DNA of 64,000 nt, from contig NC_089425.1 in the NCBI RefSeq assembly GCF_013426205.1, positions 124,001 through 188,000 on the forward strand, read 5' to 3'. Of the stretch, positions 1 through 11,461 are shown one piece after another (the first letter of the stretch is position 1; every line of letters starts with the position of its first letter). A model generated the notes under the pieces. That model made no database searches and was not told the origin of the DNA. It saw only the letters and a program-made list of their open reading frames with translations. Origin of the DNA: Metarhizium brunneum. Taxonomy: Eukaryota; Ascomycota; Sordariomycetes; Hypocreales; Clavicipitaceae. A program made the translations under genes and the position numbers.

Positions 1-866
1 GGAATGCCTCAATTAATAGCTCTATATTGATCATAATGATGAAAGGGTCGAGTGATTGATGAAAAATACGCAAATTTGACCCCTTTTATAGTCGGTCGGG
101 GGCCCCTGCAAGTTCTAGGGGCCCCTGACGATAATCCTCGATTTGACTCGACAATCAAAGCACTTCCCAGCTTCTGTGTCTTTAAACTTCATGCTCGGAC
201 ATCCCTCAAGGCGCGCCGTAGCGTGCTGACCTTGCCGCATTAATACTTGCGTAAATCATGTCAACTTTAGTTATTCCAGAAAAGATACCTCTCCCTGGAC
301 CGCCCTCCGTTTATTTTCTCAGCTGATGCTTACCATGGACATTTAGTCGTGAGACATACGTCTCTAGGAGTCAAGTCTATCCACGATTAACACAGGCCTT
401 AATATGCGATACTCGCTTTTCGGAATCCCCAACAGATACCTTCGGGCCCGTTAACGCCTCTGCAATGCCCTCTTTAATGCCGATGTATTATAAATGCTGC
501 CATCGAGAAGGACATGCTGGTATAGCAGTGACTTGTCCCCCTAAAGCTTGTCAAAATGTTGCGAGTAATGCAGTAAGACTTGTATTTACAAGTTACTGGG
601 CTATATTTATAAGAGACTCTTGTATTATGCCTGTAGTTTCACTGGACTAATAAGCGATGCAATCCAAACGTTAATAAGAAGAGACTCGATGGCAAATTTT
701 GTTTACGCTACAACGTTATTGGAAGGTTTGAACATCGCAAAGCTAGCTAAATAGCCTGGAATAGCAGACAATGCTGCATTGATACAACTATATAGCTCTC
801 TTGTATAGAGTTTCAGTAAGCAGTTTGAGAGTGATTTATGCACGTTCATGGTAGGGGGCTCTCACG
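1..866. other. Intergenic, no gene recognised
   Basis: The only open frames here are short and lack a recognisable domain or splice-linked continuation. The base composition is mixed rather than RIP-saturated. I see nothing else to annotate. Confidence 0.5.
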
Positions 867-970
867 GCACGGGCCGGACTTCGAACCCGAGACCTAGTTG
901 AGACATTGGGCTTCCAGGCTCTCTTTCTCACCGCTGTTTGCCATACTACATTAGAACTATCCGCCCGTGG
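867..970 (-). other. Degenerate tRNA-like sequence
   Basis: Read on the minus strand this stretch has a good pol III B box (GGGTTCGAAGTCC) in a foldable T arm with a 7-nt TTCGAAG loop. The first and last 7 bases (CCACGGG and CCCGTGC) can pair at six positions, like an acceptor stem. No convincing D arm or anticodon arm can be drawn and the length, about 104 nt, is long. It may be a tRNA pseudogene, an intron-containing tRNA I cannot fold, or the head of a tRNA-derived SINE. It directly abuts an LTR-like fragment. Confidence 0.3.
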
Positions 971-1060
971 AGGTTTCGGGGAAACCAAGGACCTTTGATA
1001 TTGAACCGAATTATTGGCTGAATCGGAACTTGATCCAAGCCCTCAGAGGCCCCTGTTACA
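971..1060 (+). repeat. LTR-like repeat fragment, 3' part (copy A)
   Basis: Contains the family core CCAAGGACCTTTGATA, then a run ending CCAAGCCCT and a terminus CCCTGTTACA. The same order (core, then CCAAGCC, then CCCTTGTCACA) is seen at about 2200-2282 and 60558-60632, so this is a third diverged copy. Only the part downstream of the presumed TATA region is recognisable; the 5' part is lost or too diverged to see. Confidence 0.55.
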
Positions 1061-2087
1061 GCTGAAACGCAGCAGAATAAAAGAATAAGGCATCTCCACA
1101 AGAACCAAGTAACACAATAGCATATCCCTGTAAGTGCTGAAAGTAAATCGTACTTGGAAACTTCAAACCACGCATGGTGACTGGACCTTTATGACTCTTA
1201 CGTTGCCTGTAATTGAGTTTACCCCTGTATTCGCTGCTGTATACTGTAGTGTACTTGGCTAGATACCAGCGCTGTGCGACTCATTTGACGAACATACAAC
1301 TACTTTTAGTAACTATTGCGCCCCATCTAAGGTCTCCTTAACGCCGGGGTAGTAGCTGTTACGTTGCCGAATTGTAGATTGCACGGCTATTGTAGTGGAA
1401 CTGCTGGGGCGAACGTGTAATGTGTTAGATTTGTAAACGAAGAAAATAGAAATATTATTCTTAATAAGCATGTAATTTATTGAGTCTGCCAGTTCCCTTC
1501 TTGTTAGATTTGACTTTTTATGAGGCGATTCCTTCACGTGGTTCCCTTGTTTTGGCTGGGCTATAATAGTAGGGATCAGGAGAGTTGTCAAGCTATCTAG
1601 CGGGGGAAATTAAATCCCGTGCCATTCAATAGATATCGTAGGTCACCTGGAAGGCCATCAACCAAGGGGCCTAGCTGTATTGAATGTTTGGCTTCAATCA
1701 TCTCTTGTCCTGCTTAAAGGCCGCCCCAGTACACACAAATTTGATGCCGAGCAGATGCCGAGAGATGTGGTAAAGATCCCCGACGAAGAATAAGGGCTTG
1801 GGGAAAATTTAATCGGGGTTCATCGTAAGTAATCGTACGCCATGCTTAACAACCTCTCAGCCTACCACGGAACGCGCATGCCAACGACATTCCCAGACAC
1901 ACTGCAATCCATGATTGCTAAACCCGCTCATTCGGGCGGGTACAACGGGCGGTTTGGAATATGTCATGTTCTGAATTCAATGTTCACTGGTGTCAATCGT
2001 ATGTGGACACTAAAACTTCCCTTTACACTGCTTCATTGCCATGGCGAATCGGCGGATATTCCCAAACATGGTAGCCGTTCAAAACGG
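1061..2087. other. Intergenic between two LTR-like fragments
   Basis: About 1 kb between two same-orientation repeat fragments. No protein family is recognisable in any frame and there are no convincing exon pairs. It could be a degraded internal part of an element, but nothing in the sequence shows that directly. Confidence 0.4.
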
Positions 2088-2282
2088 CGTTACAGGGAAA
2101 TGGCTGGTTACACAAGGGCTACGGTCACGAGACCTGGGGCAAAGTCCCTCACTAACTTCTTGTATTTAAAGACGTCTTTGGCGACTGAGGCCTTGAGGAA
2201 AACCAAGGACCTTTGATACCAAAGACTGTTATTAGTTGAATTGAGCTATTGCTCCAAGCCCTCTTTCCGAGCCCTTGTCACA
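2088..2282 (+). repeat. LTR-like repeat, plus orientation (copy B)
   Basis: Starts CGTTACAGGGAAATGGC, which matches the family 5' end TGTTACACGGAAAAGGCC at most positions. It then has a TATA-like TATTTAAAG near 2163, the segment GCCTTGAGGAAAACCAAGG, the core ACCTTTGATA, and ends CCCTTGTCACA. It is shorter than copy D at 60383, lacking a block just after the 5' end. Its 3' end points at the 3' end of the terpene synthase gene. The internal order and terminal TG..CA-type ends argue for a solo-LTR-like sequence. Confidence 0.6.
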
Positions 2283-2409
2283 AACGGTCCATCCTGCGGA
2301 CAAAGGCCCGCGTGAGACTGTCCCGGTATTACTTTCTTATCTAGACCAAGGTGCTCGTTGACTCGGTCACAGACGAGCAACTTTTGTTTAGCAGCGAGAG
2401 GTCTGGTGC

Positions 2410-3408
2410 TCAAAAGCGACGATCATCGGCATCACTCTCGATAAATTGGTCCGCATATCGCAGCGTGTCATGCACGACCCAATCCAAGTAACCTCGTATC
2501 CAGTACTTGAGTCCGTCGATCAAACCGTGTAGCTCATCGCTAATAGGTCGGGCAGTAACAGCATCCGCCAACTCGCAAAAGCTGGCAATTTCTTTATTCA
2601 CACGAGTAGCTGTGGTTTCCACAGCATCCTGTAAAGACTGACCCTGCTGAGCGTATATTGTGACCATGTTTCTAAATTGACCAGGCTGGTGAATTTCTAT
2701 ACGCAGGCTCTGAATGTCATTTGCCCAGCAGACAATATTGTTGGTTTGACGGACAAGCGTCTGCACATCTGCATCATAGAACTCGCAAGCTTGAACCGAG
2801 CCCTTGTTGGCGGCATCTGCCAGAGAAGTGCAGGGGTTCATTCCACTTGTATGACGACGGATAGTTTGATACTCTCGCATGCCGACAGATGTCGGTCGCA
2901 GGTGGTTGAGGATCTGAAGGGCCGCAGTCGTTGCCCACAGCCGCATTCCTTGGGCGAATCGCTCAAAGGCTTCGGCCTGCAGTAGACGTCGCAGCCTCTG
3001 ACAGACATCGAGCCACGCAAGTTCGCCGAATACTGGCGGTGACCCAGCAACGTTGAGATCAAGAACATCCACCATGGCCGTCAAATTGCGTATGGTTTCG
3101 TCCGTAGCTACCTCCACACGATCAACAAACAAGTCGTCGGCGAGAAAAAACCACACCAAGCAATCCGCAATGGCTTGGAGTAATTCCTCGCCAGCATTTG
3201 GGTAGCATCGCGCCGCGAGCAGGCCGTAACGCGTGCGTATCACACGATTGCGATATTCGTCAGTCACCAGCAGATTATGCTCATCAGCCCACTTCATCAT
3301 CCTCGCTTCAATAACCTCCGCTTTGTTCGAGCACTGTCCTGGCCAGGGAACGCTAAAAAGCGGCACACGTAGAGATGAAAGTTGAGCTGTCAATCTTTGT
3401 TTTTCCAT
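2410..3408 (-). CDS. Bacterial-type class I terpene synthase
   Basis: Predicted to ionise and cyclise an isoprenyl diphosphate, probably farnesyl diphosphate, using a Mg2+ cluster. The 332-residue single exon has the hallmarks in the right order: aspartate-rich DDLFVD at 91-96, an effector-type arginine at 184/185 with G189, the NSE triad N230-D231-x2-S234-x3-E238, and the C-terminal RY pair at 317-318. Length and the absence of introns fit the bacterial terpene-synthase-like genes known in some fungi, especially entomopathogenic Hypocreales, which are attributed to horizontal transfer. The gene lies between inverted LTR-like repeats: one ends about 26 bp upstream of the ATG, the other about 127 bp beyond the stop. 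No prenyltransferase or P450 neighbour is seen, so the product cannot be named. The closest alternative is a degenerate paralogue, but all metal-binding residues are present. Confidence 0.9.
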   Translation of the reverse strand: MEKQRLTAQLSSLRVPLFSVPWPGQCSNKAEVIEARMMKWADEHNLLVTDEYRNRVIRTRYGLLAARCYPNAGEELLQAIADCLVWFFLADDLFVDRVEVATDETIRNLTAMVDVLDLNVAGSPPVFGELAWLDVCQRLRRLLQAEAFERFAQGMRLWATTAALQILNHLRPTSVGMREYQTIRRHTSGMNPCTSLADAANKGSVQACEFYDADVQTLVRQTNNIVCWANDIQSLRIEIHQPGQFRNMVTIYAQQGQSLQDAVETTATRVNKEIASFCELADAVTARPISDELHGLIDGLKYWIRGYLDWVVHDTLRYADQFIESDADDRRF

Positions 3409-3433
3409 GACTAAACCAACGGGATCCGTAGAC

Positions 3434-3610
3434 TTGACAGGGGCTTAATATACAAGAGCTTGAAACGAAGTACTTGCTTTGATATCAAAGGGCCTTGGTT
3501 TCCCTCAAGGCTCTCCAAGGCGCTTGGGGCGGATGACCTTTTTATAATTTGAGGCAGCAATAACCTACAACCCTAGCAGTCTCATGCCCGTTTTTGTAGA
3601 CAAGCACCGG
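3434..3610 (-). repeat. LTR-like repeat, minus orientation (copy C)
   Basis: On the minus strand it reads TATAAAAAGG, then GCCTTGAGGGAAACCAAGG, then CCCTTTGATATCAAAG, ending CCCCTGTCA. The roughly 35-bp block around the core is nearly identical, inverted, to 2190-2225. Its 3' end stops about 26 bp before the terpene synthase ATG, so the presumed LTR promoter points into that gene. The outer limit is uncertain because similarity to copy B fades beyond about 3600. Confidence 0.6.
3539..3546 (-). promoter_or_regulatory. TATA box in LTR-like repeat, upstream of terpene synthase
   Basis: Minus-strand TATAAAAA, 131 bp upstream of the terpene synthase ATG and on the same strand. A start site 25-35 bp downstream would give a leader of roughly 100 nt. 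It occupies the place that TATATAAAG takes in the intact family copy at 60383, so it is probably the repeat's own promoter. Confidence 0.5.
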
Positions 3611-6600
3611 GTTCCATTGCATTGGCAACCAGAGACCTCTTCACCACATCTTCACAGCTCCCAACGCTCTGTCCAGCTAATTTCCTTTACCGGGCCAGCT
3701 AGGCCTTGAGCTCTTGCATACCGCCGTCAGGTTCACAGGACGGTTCGTGCCGTAAGTGTCATGTTACCTGTCATAAAACTACACATGTACTCTTGGAATT
3801 ACCCTATTGTTGGTTCCGCTTCACGACTCTCTGTTGTGTACCCGTTGGCAACCAACTTGAACTAACTGGGTTGCTCACTATGCCGGAGAAGCAACATCCA
3901 ACGCCCTGCCACCGATGCCAGGTGAAGAGTTGAAGCCCATGGATCGTGCGCGCGACCTCGTGTTTAACGAAACATGCCAAGGACGGGACAGTCTCCAGTT
4001 CATATTGGTATATTAAAAAATGCCGCACTTCCTCTACTGAGTACATGCAGTCCGCCCAACAAGAGCATCTCGACAATGCTAGTTCTAAACATGTCACTAC
4101 ATCTCCCGTTATAATATGGCAGGACTCGTCTGTCTTGACACTACTGAGGACAAGAGACCAGCTCTAGCTGCTTTTCACGAGCCATTGACTGCCGAAAACA
4201 GTGCCGAGTTATTACGAATGATGCATTTCATCCGGTGCGATGACGTGTGTAGGAAGGACAGACACCTCCTGCTCCTTCTTGCGCCATGTCCGGCTAAGCC
4301 GGCATCAAGGGTGCACCCTGCGGCCCGATCGCGATACAACAAGGATACTGCTCCATTATTTGCCATAATCGGCGGCGAGGGCTACAGGCCTGGTACATCG
4401 CAACGACATGGCAGTAATACTTGGCCATTACTAGAGGCGGTATTGCGTTGATCCAACAAAGCTCATGATGGTAATCGGCTAATGTACTGCGACTAAACTG
4501 ACTGGTCGAAAAAGAAGGATGCAACAGCTCGACAGCCGATACAATACGCCTGCCGGGATACCCTTGACTCCACGGACAGTGTGGTACAACTACACCATCG
4601 GCAGAGAAAACTTGTACGACATGACGTATTCCACTATTGGCGGTGACATTCGCATTGCTCTTTTTCGTCTTTGGAACCAGAACCTTTGTCTATACAGCTG
4701 CTCTGTACCAAGAATAATAGAGCAGATTACAGAGCAAGGATGGGAAAAAGACAGCTTTTATGCCCGTCTACGCCTTGTTAGCTCCATACTTGAAAAAGTA
4801 TCGACCATGAAGAGGGCCGTTATCATCGGAGACGACGCTTCAAAACCGCTCTTAGGCGGGGGTCACGAAGTATTTACGACACGGGCCGTTCCACGAACCT
4901 AGCCGTCGTCACACCCGCTACTAGACGGACTTGACGTTTTCCATCTTTGCCAGTTAGCAATACAGGGTGACGAATATCTGCGAAGCGTGAAAAACCTGTC
5001 ACCGCTTTGATAGGCTGTCCCGTCCTTGTACAGATCCCACAACAAATGCGTAAAGCAGCCTATAACACATATACGTCAAAAACAGCAGTACTATTGATAG
5101 ATGTCAGAATGATATGCTCGGGGTTTCTGGTGACAATGACACCTATTCCGAGCACGGAAAGCGCAGCGGTGTCTGGGCAGGGAGGGCTTTTATTACTCTG
5201 CGAGTAGGCAGAGTAATCAAGCAGCCGGTTTCTCATCTGAATATGCACCGCCTACCACAGAGTGTAGATTCAAGATTGTTGTGAAGATGAGCAGGTTAGT
5301 GGACACGCATTCCAGAGGGTTCTGTTTGCTTTTGAGCGAGCGATGAACAGAAAATCCTCCCGAGTTCTCATGCTCCCGGCGTTGCAGGCGTGACAGACCT
5401 TTCGGAATGAGCAGCGCAGTCTCCGGATGAGGAAAACGCCCAATGGCTGATATGATTTACTTTGGCGCGCCTCGAGGCATCTTTCTCCCTTGAACGACAT
5501 CCAATCCAAACATGAAGTCGTGGGCATTCACACGAAGCCTAGTCTAGTGCGCGTCGAGCGTTGAACGGGCGCGCCAATATTAAACTCATTTCCCGCCACC
5601 AACTCAAGTGCTGGCTTGCCAATGTCGAGTATTGTCCCCAACGGTGATCAAGCGGATCATCAAGGGCATCGCATCCCTTCAGTTGTAGTTATGCCGACTG
5701 TCCGCCGTCGCGAGACTAACCATGGTTAGGCTGCTAAATGAGCTGGTTCTGGAAGAGGTGGGCCTGGGCCATCAATCCTTTGGATGACTTGAGAATGCCT
5801 CCGTGGCAATCATCTCCCTTGACAGAACATTGAACCTATAGTCATGAAACACATCAGGCTACAGATTTGGATACTACAGAGCAAAAACCAAAGACACCAA
5901 TTGACGTCTGTTGTATTACACATCATCTCTACCTACCCTGTATGAATTCTTCAATTCCAGGGTCATGAATAAACCGGAAAGTCTATCAAGTTAATCACAG
6001 GCAACCACTTACTCTTAATTTCATGAACAGTGTAATTAAAGCGCAACAGGTCCTCATCTATTAGTTGGTGAGTTCTTCTTGCGACTCTGACCTTAAAGCG
6101 TTTAAAAAGTTCTCTTTCTTTAATCTTGGGCCAAAGTAGTATCGACGATTAGTGGCCGTGGCATTTCTAGTGTATACCACATAGAATAATATTCGGCAAC
6201 CGGTCTAGTAAAGTATAATTATTTATATAATAAAAAGATTAATAGGAGAAGAAAACAAAGGGTTATTCCAAGAATACCTTACGCTAATCCGTTATGTGTT
6301 TTTAATTTTTTACTCTGTGCAGCGTACTCTGTCAAATATCCACCTAGAAATTAGTAGAGCTAATACTATCAGAGTACAAAAATAACTACAGAACTAATTT
6401 ATATAATGTGGAAGCCTATTTGAGAGACGGTAATAAGAAGTTGGAGTTCAAGAACTAGTATATCGCAGCTTGTTTAATATACTTTAGCTGGACAATAGCC
6501 TTAAGAGCGTTATAAAGGCCGTCTTAACCCAACCAAAAATAAAAGAACAATAGTAAACTCTATTTACACGATGAGATATATAAGATGAGAGGAGAGAGGA

Positions 6601-8173
6601 TCAAGTCAGACAGAAACCAAGAAATCTGTAAAGTGTAGAACAAAGCGAACTGCAGGGAATAGCGCGCTTGGTCGACCAAGGGACTTGCACCTTCCAACCG
6701 TTTAAGGCCACCCGAGAAAAGGAAGACCAAAACAAAGTATAAAGTATCTTGGATGTCCTTTTTCTGTATAAACGCACACAGCTGCAAGTCATAGAGCAAT
6801 AAAATGCAACAACAGACAGCTTATGAGTGCCTCGTTTATCGTTTTTGCATCCTGGTGTTTGGTGCCACTCGAGAGCTTTAATTAGCCCTTGATTTGCTGC
6901 GGCCTGTTACTAGCATAATGGAGAGTTCCACCTATAACCTATAGATTTGTGGTCGGAATCACAATCCGCGACTGTGTAGGCGAATGCATGCAGGATCTGG
7001 GGCATGTCTGATCACATCACGGCTCATCGCATCACCACTGTGTCTTCTCTAGAGTACAAATTGCAGCCTATTGAAAGGTAATCGTCATTCATCGAAAACG
7101 ACATGATGGAGCGAATTAGAAAGTGTTATCTAATGGCCTGTAATCCAAGAGGACGAGATTCCCACGGTGCTATCAGCAACGCAAGCGGTCGGAAGCTACT
7201 TGAAAATTCGTTATGGTACGACTGCCGTGGGCGCGAGATAATTTCAGTGCATTGCAAAAGTGAGCAGACGTACCGAAGTTGTTGTGATGCTACGCGACAG
7301 AGCGAACATAGGAGCATTCCTCAGCTTGGCAACAAGTACGATGCTTGGACGCAACAACAACTAGTTCAAAATGCCAAATCCCAAGCAATGGCAGCTGAGT
7401 GTTAGTAATAGCCGTCGACAACGGGTTATGTTGCACATACACAGCTACAGTAGTACATGGAAAGCAGTAAGGGATGGAGGTACGCAGCTAGTTTAGATAA
7501 TGGAGCAGCTCTTCGTCTACTATCCCCCTCTTCCCCACGATAGTAGCGACATGGGCTTAGTTCTCCCTTGACAGGACAGTTGAACCACATGGTGCATTGT
7601 AACCACACAGTCAACCAAGGAACATGACAGTGCAACAATGGCAAACTACCCCATAAACTAACAAACTAGTAGTTCACTGCGGTACGCAGCACCAAGTCAA
7701 TATGCGCCCTGATTTGCCGTTCTGGAATGGATCCTCATGTTACTACCATTTCCATGTGCCCCAACCCTTTCATGGATTGATCAACAAGACCATCATTGGT
7801 GTCGCGTAAAGGGACTACGGCAACACGGCACGCAGGTCAATGAGACAACAGCCGATCGGGCGAACGACTATAGAAATGACTTGGACGATCGTCCCTCCCC
7901 GCAACCCATACAATGCATTCACGAACCAGCAGCCTCACGTAGTCGCTCTGCATTCCTGTCACGTTTTGGCCGCGAATCTAAAATGCCAGTATCTACACCA
8001 AGCACAAGCATTAGGTTTGTCCTTGCCCCTGCCCCCCCCGCGGAAGCCGCTACGTCAACGTGAACTCGGGCTGGGCGTTTGCTGCATTCCATTTCAGCAT
8101 GTTGCACCACCAGATAATAAGACACAAGGGTCAAAGTAGGGGACGCAAAGAGGGACCTGGAACACGCAACAAC
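3611..8173. other. Long gene-poor interval
   Basis: About 4.5 kb with only short open frames. The longest ATG-started one that is not obviously a shadow runs 4519-4902 (+, 127 codons). Its product shows no domain I recognise and it has no clear splice partners. Composition drifts towards AT around 5900-6800 without reaching the saturation of the later RIP blocks. No RNA gene or further repeat copy is recognised. Confidence 0.4.
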
Positions 8174-8179
8174 TATAAA
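8174..8179 (+). promoter_or_regulatory. TATA box of small secreted protein gene
   Basis: TATAAA lies 158 bp upstream of the ATG at 8332. The leader between them is CA-rich and TTTT-containing, with the AAAATG-type context usual in filamentous fungi. Confidence 0.5.
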
Positions 8180-8331
8180 GAACAGTCTTGGCACCCTGCA
8201 TCTTGGCACTGGAAAACTGCATCACCAACCCCAAACAACGTCTCACACGCACTTTTCTCGACATCCTCAAAAACACACCACACACATTCATTTTACCAGT
8301 CTTTTTTTACAAAAAACACAAAACCGCCAAA

Positions 8332-8784
8332 ATGAAGTCGAGCTTTGTTGCCGTCGCCCTCTCCCTCTTTGCCGGCGCTGCGCTTGCGTCTCCGGCTGAT
8401 GCCTCGACGGCCATGCTGGACGACCGCCAGATGAAGGCGATCCATATTCTTCACAGCAACAAGGCGGCCCTCGGCCTCACCAGGGAGGAGACGGAAAAGT
8501 TTGACAAGTTCATGACGAGCATGCGCAAGCGCACTCCCCAGGGGCTCTTGGGGGCTCTGGGGGCTCTGGGGAATCTGGGAGACCTGGGCGGCAAGAAGGA
8601 GCCCAAGAACCCCGAGAGCACCGCCGCGCCCGCGGTGCCCAGTCCGACTCCGGCCGAAGCGGACATGGACTCGGAGGAGAACCCCGTGCCAACCCCGACC
8701 GCGGCCGCAGCCCCGAGTGAGACTCCCGCACCCCCCAAGAAAGGCGGCATCTTGGGTGGCACTGTTCTCTCCGGCCTTGTGTAA
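8332..8784 (+). CDS. Small secreted Pro/Ala-rich protein
   Basis: A 150-residue protein that begins with a clear signal peptide (lysine, then a hydrophobic run, with a likely cut after ALAS near residue 19). A basic MRKR site lies at the end of the folded N-terminal part and suggests Kex2-type processing. This is followed by GALGALGNLGDLGG, a Thr/Ser/Pro/Ala-rich stretch likely to be O-glycosylated, and a short hydrophobic C-terminus. There are no cysteines. The start is set at 8332 rather than an in-frame ATG at 8188 because 8332 opens the signal peptide and sits at a sensible distance from a TATA box. No family is recognised. It is probably a cell-wall or extracellular protein; effector function is possible but unsupported. 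Confidence 0.75.
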   Translation: MKSSFVAVALSLFAGAALASPADASTAMLDDRQMKAIHILHSNKAALGLTREETEKFDKFMTSMRKRTPQGLLGALGALGNLGDLGGKKEPKNPESTAAPAVPSPTPAEADMDSEENPVPTPTAAAAPSETPAPPKKGGILGGTVLSGLV

Positions 8785-9298
8785 AGCCGCCGTGGTTACA
8801 AGGACAGGACAGGGTTGTTGAAGTTGATAGAGTGTAGGATAGGTAATGGGATGCATCGCAAAAGCTGCTCTTTGTGCCGTGTTTGCCGTGACGTTTTGGT
8901 GACCACATGTCGACAATGCTACGTGTCAAGTTTTGAGAGTGGCAGAATGGCCATCTTGTCATGCTCGAGGTTGTTCCATCGTCCACCTTGTGTCGTGACG
9001 AAATGAACTTGAATCCCTGTCGAATTCGCGCGTCGTGTCCAACCAAGACACCACATTCCACCAGACGGCTTCAATCGCTATCCCTGCTATGACCGCACCA
9101 ACGTGGGCAATGTCCTTTTCCATCCGTAAAAATGTCATTCCAAGCCATCTTTACACACCTACCTCATACGATTATAGTAACCCCGATCAAAACTTCCGTC
9201 TTTTTTTGGTCCTGCTTATTGAGCCTCCCGTCACTAAAGTCTTGAAGGCTGCATAGTACACATATAAGTTTCAATGAGAGGCACACACTCCACAAAAT
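8785..9298. other. Intergenic
   Basis: Holds the 3' region of the small secreted protein gene and the upstream flank of the tRNA-Arg gene. Nothing else is recognised. Confidence 0.5.
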
Positions 9299-9372
9299 GG
9301 TCTCGTAGATCAATGGCTTAGATCGCAGCTTTCCGGTGGCTGAGGTTCCAGGTTCGAGTCCTGGCGGGATCG
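9299..9372 (+). tRNA. tRNA-Arg (anticodon CCG)
   Basis: Seventy-four bases fold into a full cloverleaf. The acceptor stem is GGTCTCG/CGGGATC with two G-U pairs, the D stem GATC/GATC, and the anticodon stem CAGCT/GGCTG with loop TTCCGGT (anticodon CCG at 9333-9335). The T arm is CCAGG/CCTGG around TTCGAGT and the discriminator is G. The B box GGTTCGAGTCC is perfect and a run of six T follows at once as a pol III terminator. No intron. Confidence 0.92.
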
Positions 9373-9378
9373 TTTTTT
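9373..9378 (+). terminator. Pol III T-run terminator
   Basis: TTTTTT directly follows the discriminator base of tRNA-Arg. Confidence 0.85.
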
Positions 9379-9810
9379 GACCAGACCCCATTTTTTGTAC
9401 CAGATTCCCTCGCCACCCACGAAAGAGCATAAAATATTTGATGCTACGTAACTTGATATGATGATTGTTCCCCGCTTGCCTTGAAAATGATCTCAACGTG
9501 AGAGACTTTTCTTTTTTAAAAAAATTAAATCCTGCATTGAAATGGGGACATTACCCGGCTACTGCAAAGTCTTGGATACATACAGCAAGACATCAACAAA
9601 ATACTAGGGCCCAAGTAAGCGGTTTCGACGTGCTGTATAAATAACTAGTGCGGGGAAAACGCTAGCCCGGCCGGAAGAACAGTTCAATGTTGACAAGATT
9701 CGAGAACACGGGCGAATTAGTAGCTTTCGCCACAAGCGGACGCGAGATCCAAGTCCCGCCAGTATGAACATGGCCACCATAGAACAATGAACCCTCAACT
9801 GCAGTCAAGG
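9379..9810. other. Intergenic
   Basis: Between tRNA-Arg and the end of the regulator gene on the opposite strand. No gene or repeat seen. Confidence 0.5.
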
Positions 9811-11461
9811 TTAAAACCAGTGCAATACATTTTCGGGCCAATGCGACCCTGCATAATCGGTTCCTACCAACAGGGGATCTTGGCCCCCGCGCATGCGCGT
9901 CAAGAGGGTTCTAATCGTTGAGCCGTTGAGGTCCCGGTCCAGCAAGCTCTGAAGCATGCAAGACTCGTCGCTTATCCCTCCCGGTGCTTCTACAATTAAA
10001 AAATATCGCAGAGCAATACTGAGTGCAAGCAAGCCGGAAATGCGCCGTGCAAGACCACCTGACGATGCAAAAAGAAGTGACAAGGCGCGCGCACTCTTTC
10101 TGGCTGCCATCTGTAATTGTCTCATAGCCTCGGCTGTCTCCATAGCACACAACTCGGATACAAACATCTTAACGGATACGAGCATCATCTCGATAAACCA
10201 ATATACGATGGAGAGATGCAGGAGACCAAACTCGGCCTCTTTCTGCGGTACCGGCACGCAGTCTCCCATAAATGTATAGTCAAACCTTAGAATGTCGGTG
10301 CCCATCTTGGCAGCCCAAACCCTCATCGCCCCTTCAAGTTGTACGCAGCGACTGAGGACCTTTTCCTGAACAATTCCTGCTGCGGTGGGACAAGAGCGGG
10401 ACTGGAGCTGGGCGATTTGTTCCAAGAGTGTTGGAATCTCGAGCATTATATCCACAAGCCTGTCCTTTGCCGACTTTGGATTAATACCCCAGGGAATGGT
10501 CTTCCACTCATGGCTGCTAAACGGCGATCTGGCTCGTGTGCCAATGGCTAGCATTGCCTGGAAACACGAAGAACATTAGGTCGTTTGCTCCGTATGCAGC
10601 GGCAGATAGCAATCGAAATTACCATGTTGATACGACTATCGACAAATAGTTGATGAGCCGCTCCTGAAAGAAATGACTCGGGCCCTCTGGTGAGAAAAAA
10701 CGCGAGTTGACCACCGGTATGGTGTTTCCAAGTCACGACTCTTGGTTCGTCCATCGGGACAAAGACGAGCTGCATTTTCAGTCAGTAATACCTTTGTTTC
10801 CCTTTGGACGAGAACAAACTTCAAAAGACGCCATTAACCCAGAGGCTACTATCAGGCCATTGCGTTGGTATGCCTGTCGTTGTTTCAGAGCCGAGCCGAG
10901 CTCTTGCACTGCAGAGTTATACGTCTGGAGGCTTTTGAGTCGCAGCTGCTCATCATTGTTCTCTGTGGCTAAGCATGCCATTGCCATGGCAAGCGTTACA
11001 CATCTGAGACTCGGCTCCGTGTGAGCAGATAATCGTGATTCTGTCAACAAATGATGGTCTTTTGGGAGCATTACCGCCCAGAGATGCTCAAGGTACAGCT
11101 GCTGTCGGGCTGTCCTGACAAGGGAATCAGAGAGTGCGATGTTAGCTTGGCTGTTTTTAGGAGTCGCAGCCTGTGTTCTCAAGTGTCCGGGCCGTGTCTG
11201 CTCTCGCCATGTCGTAGATTTTGCGTTTCCACACACGAGGTCGTTTCCGATCAAGTAGCTGTTTACAAATTTACAATCTCTTGCGTAGCCCTCACAAACC
11301 AGACCTGATGCTCTGCATCGTGTGCATTCCGGCTTGGCCATGTCGCACTTTGGTGCACGTCAGCAGCTCCCTGTTCAGGCCAATCCGTTTCGACCACATA
11401 CCCCCTTCTTCCGCCGTCGACATGTATTGCAGCCGTTGGACCGGCCCGGAGCCCCAACCAT
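9811..11461 (-). CDS. Zn2Cys6 transcription factor (4 exons)
   Basis: A nuclear fungal-type regulator of 493 residues, assembled by eye from exons 11402-11461, 10820-11347, 10623-10769 and 9811-10557. All junctions keep frame and phase 0. Exon 1 ends inside the zinc cluster and exon 2 completes it: C11-x2-C14-x6-C21-x6-C28-x2-C31-x6-C38, a perfect C6 binuclear pattern. The rest matches the fungal-specific regulatory (DUF3468-like) domain, with the recognisable core TRGPESF followed by an EWKTIPW-like segment after intron 3. Introns of 54, 50 and 65 bp have GTATGT, GTTTGT and GTAATT donors, and CTGAC or CTAAT branch sites. Its targets are unknown: no biosynthetic cluster adjoins it. The terpene synthase 6 kb away is the nearest metabolic gene, but nothing links them. 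Confidence 0.85.

Noticed and set aside
4519..4902. 127-codon plus-strand frame as a gene
   Set aside because: No domain, no splice partner and no supporting promoter; kept only as a remark in the interval entry.
8293..9061. Long minus-strand frames over the small secreted protein gene
   Set aside because: They arise from the GC-rich antisense of the Pro/Ala-rich coding sequence and lack start context, signal or domain.
2410..11461. Terpene synthase plus Zn2Cys6 regulator as one biosynthetic cluster
   Set aside because: They are over 6 kb apart with no tailoring enzyme between and no shared site; proximity alone is not enough.
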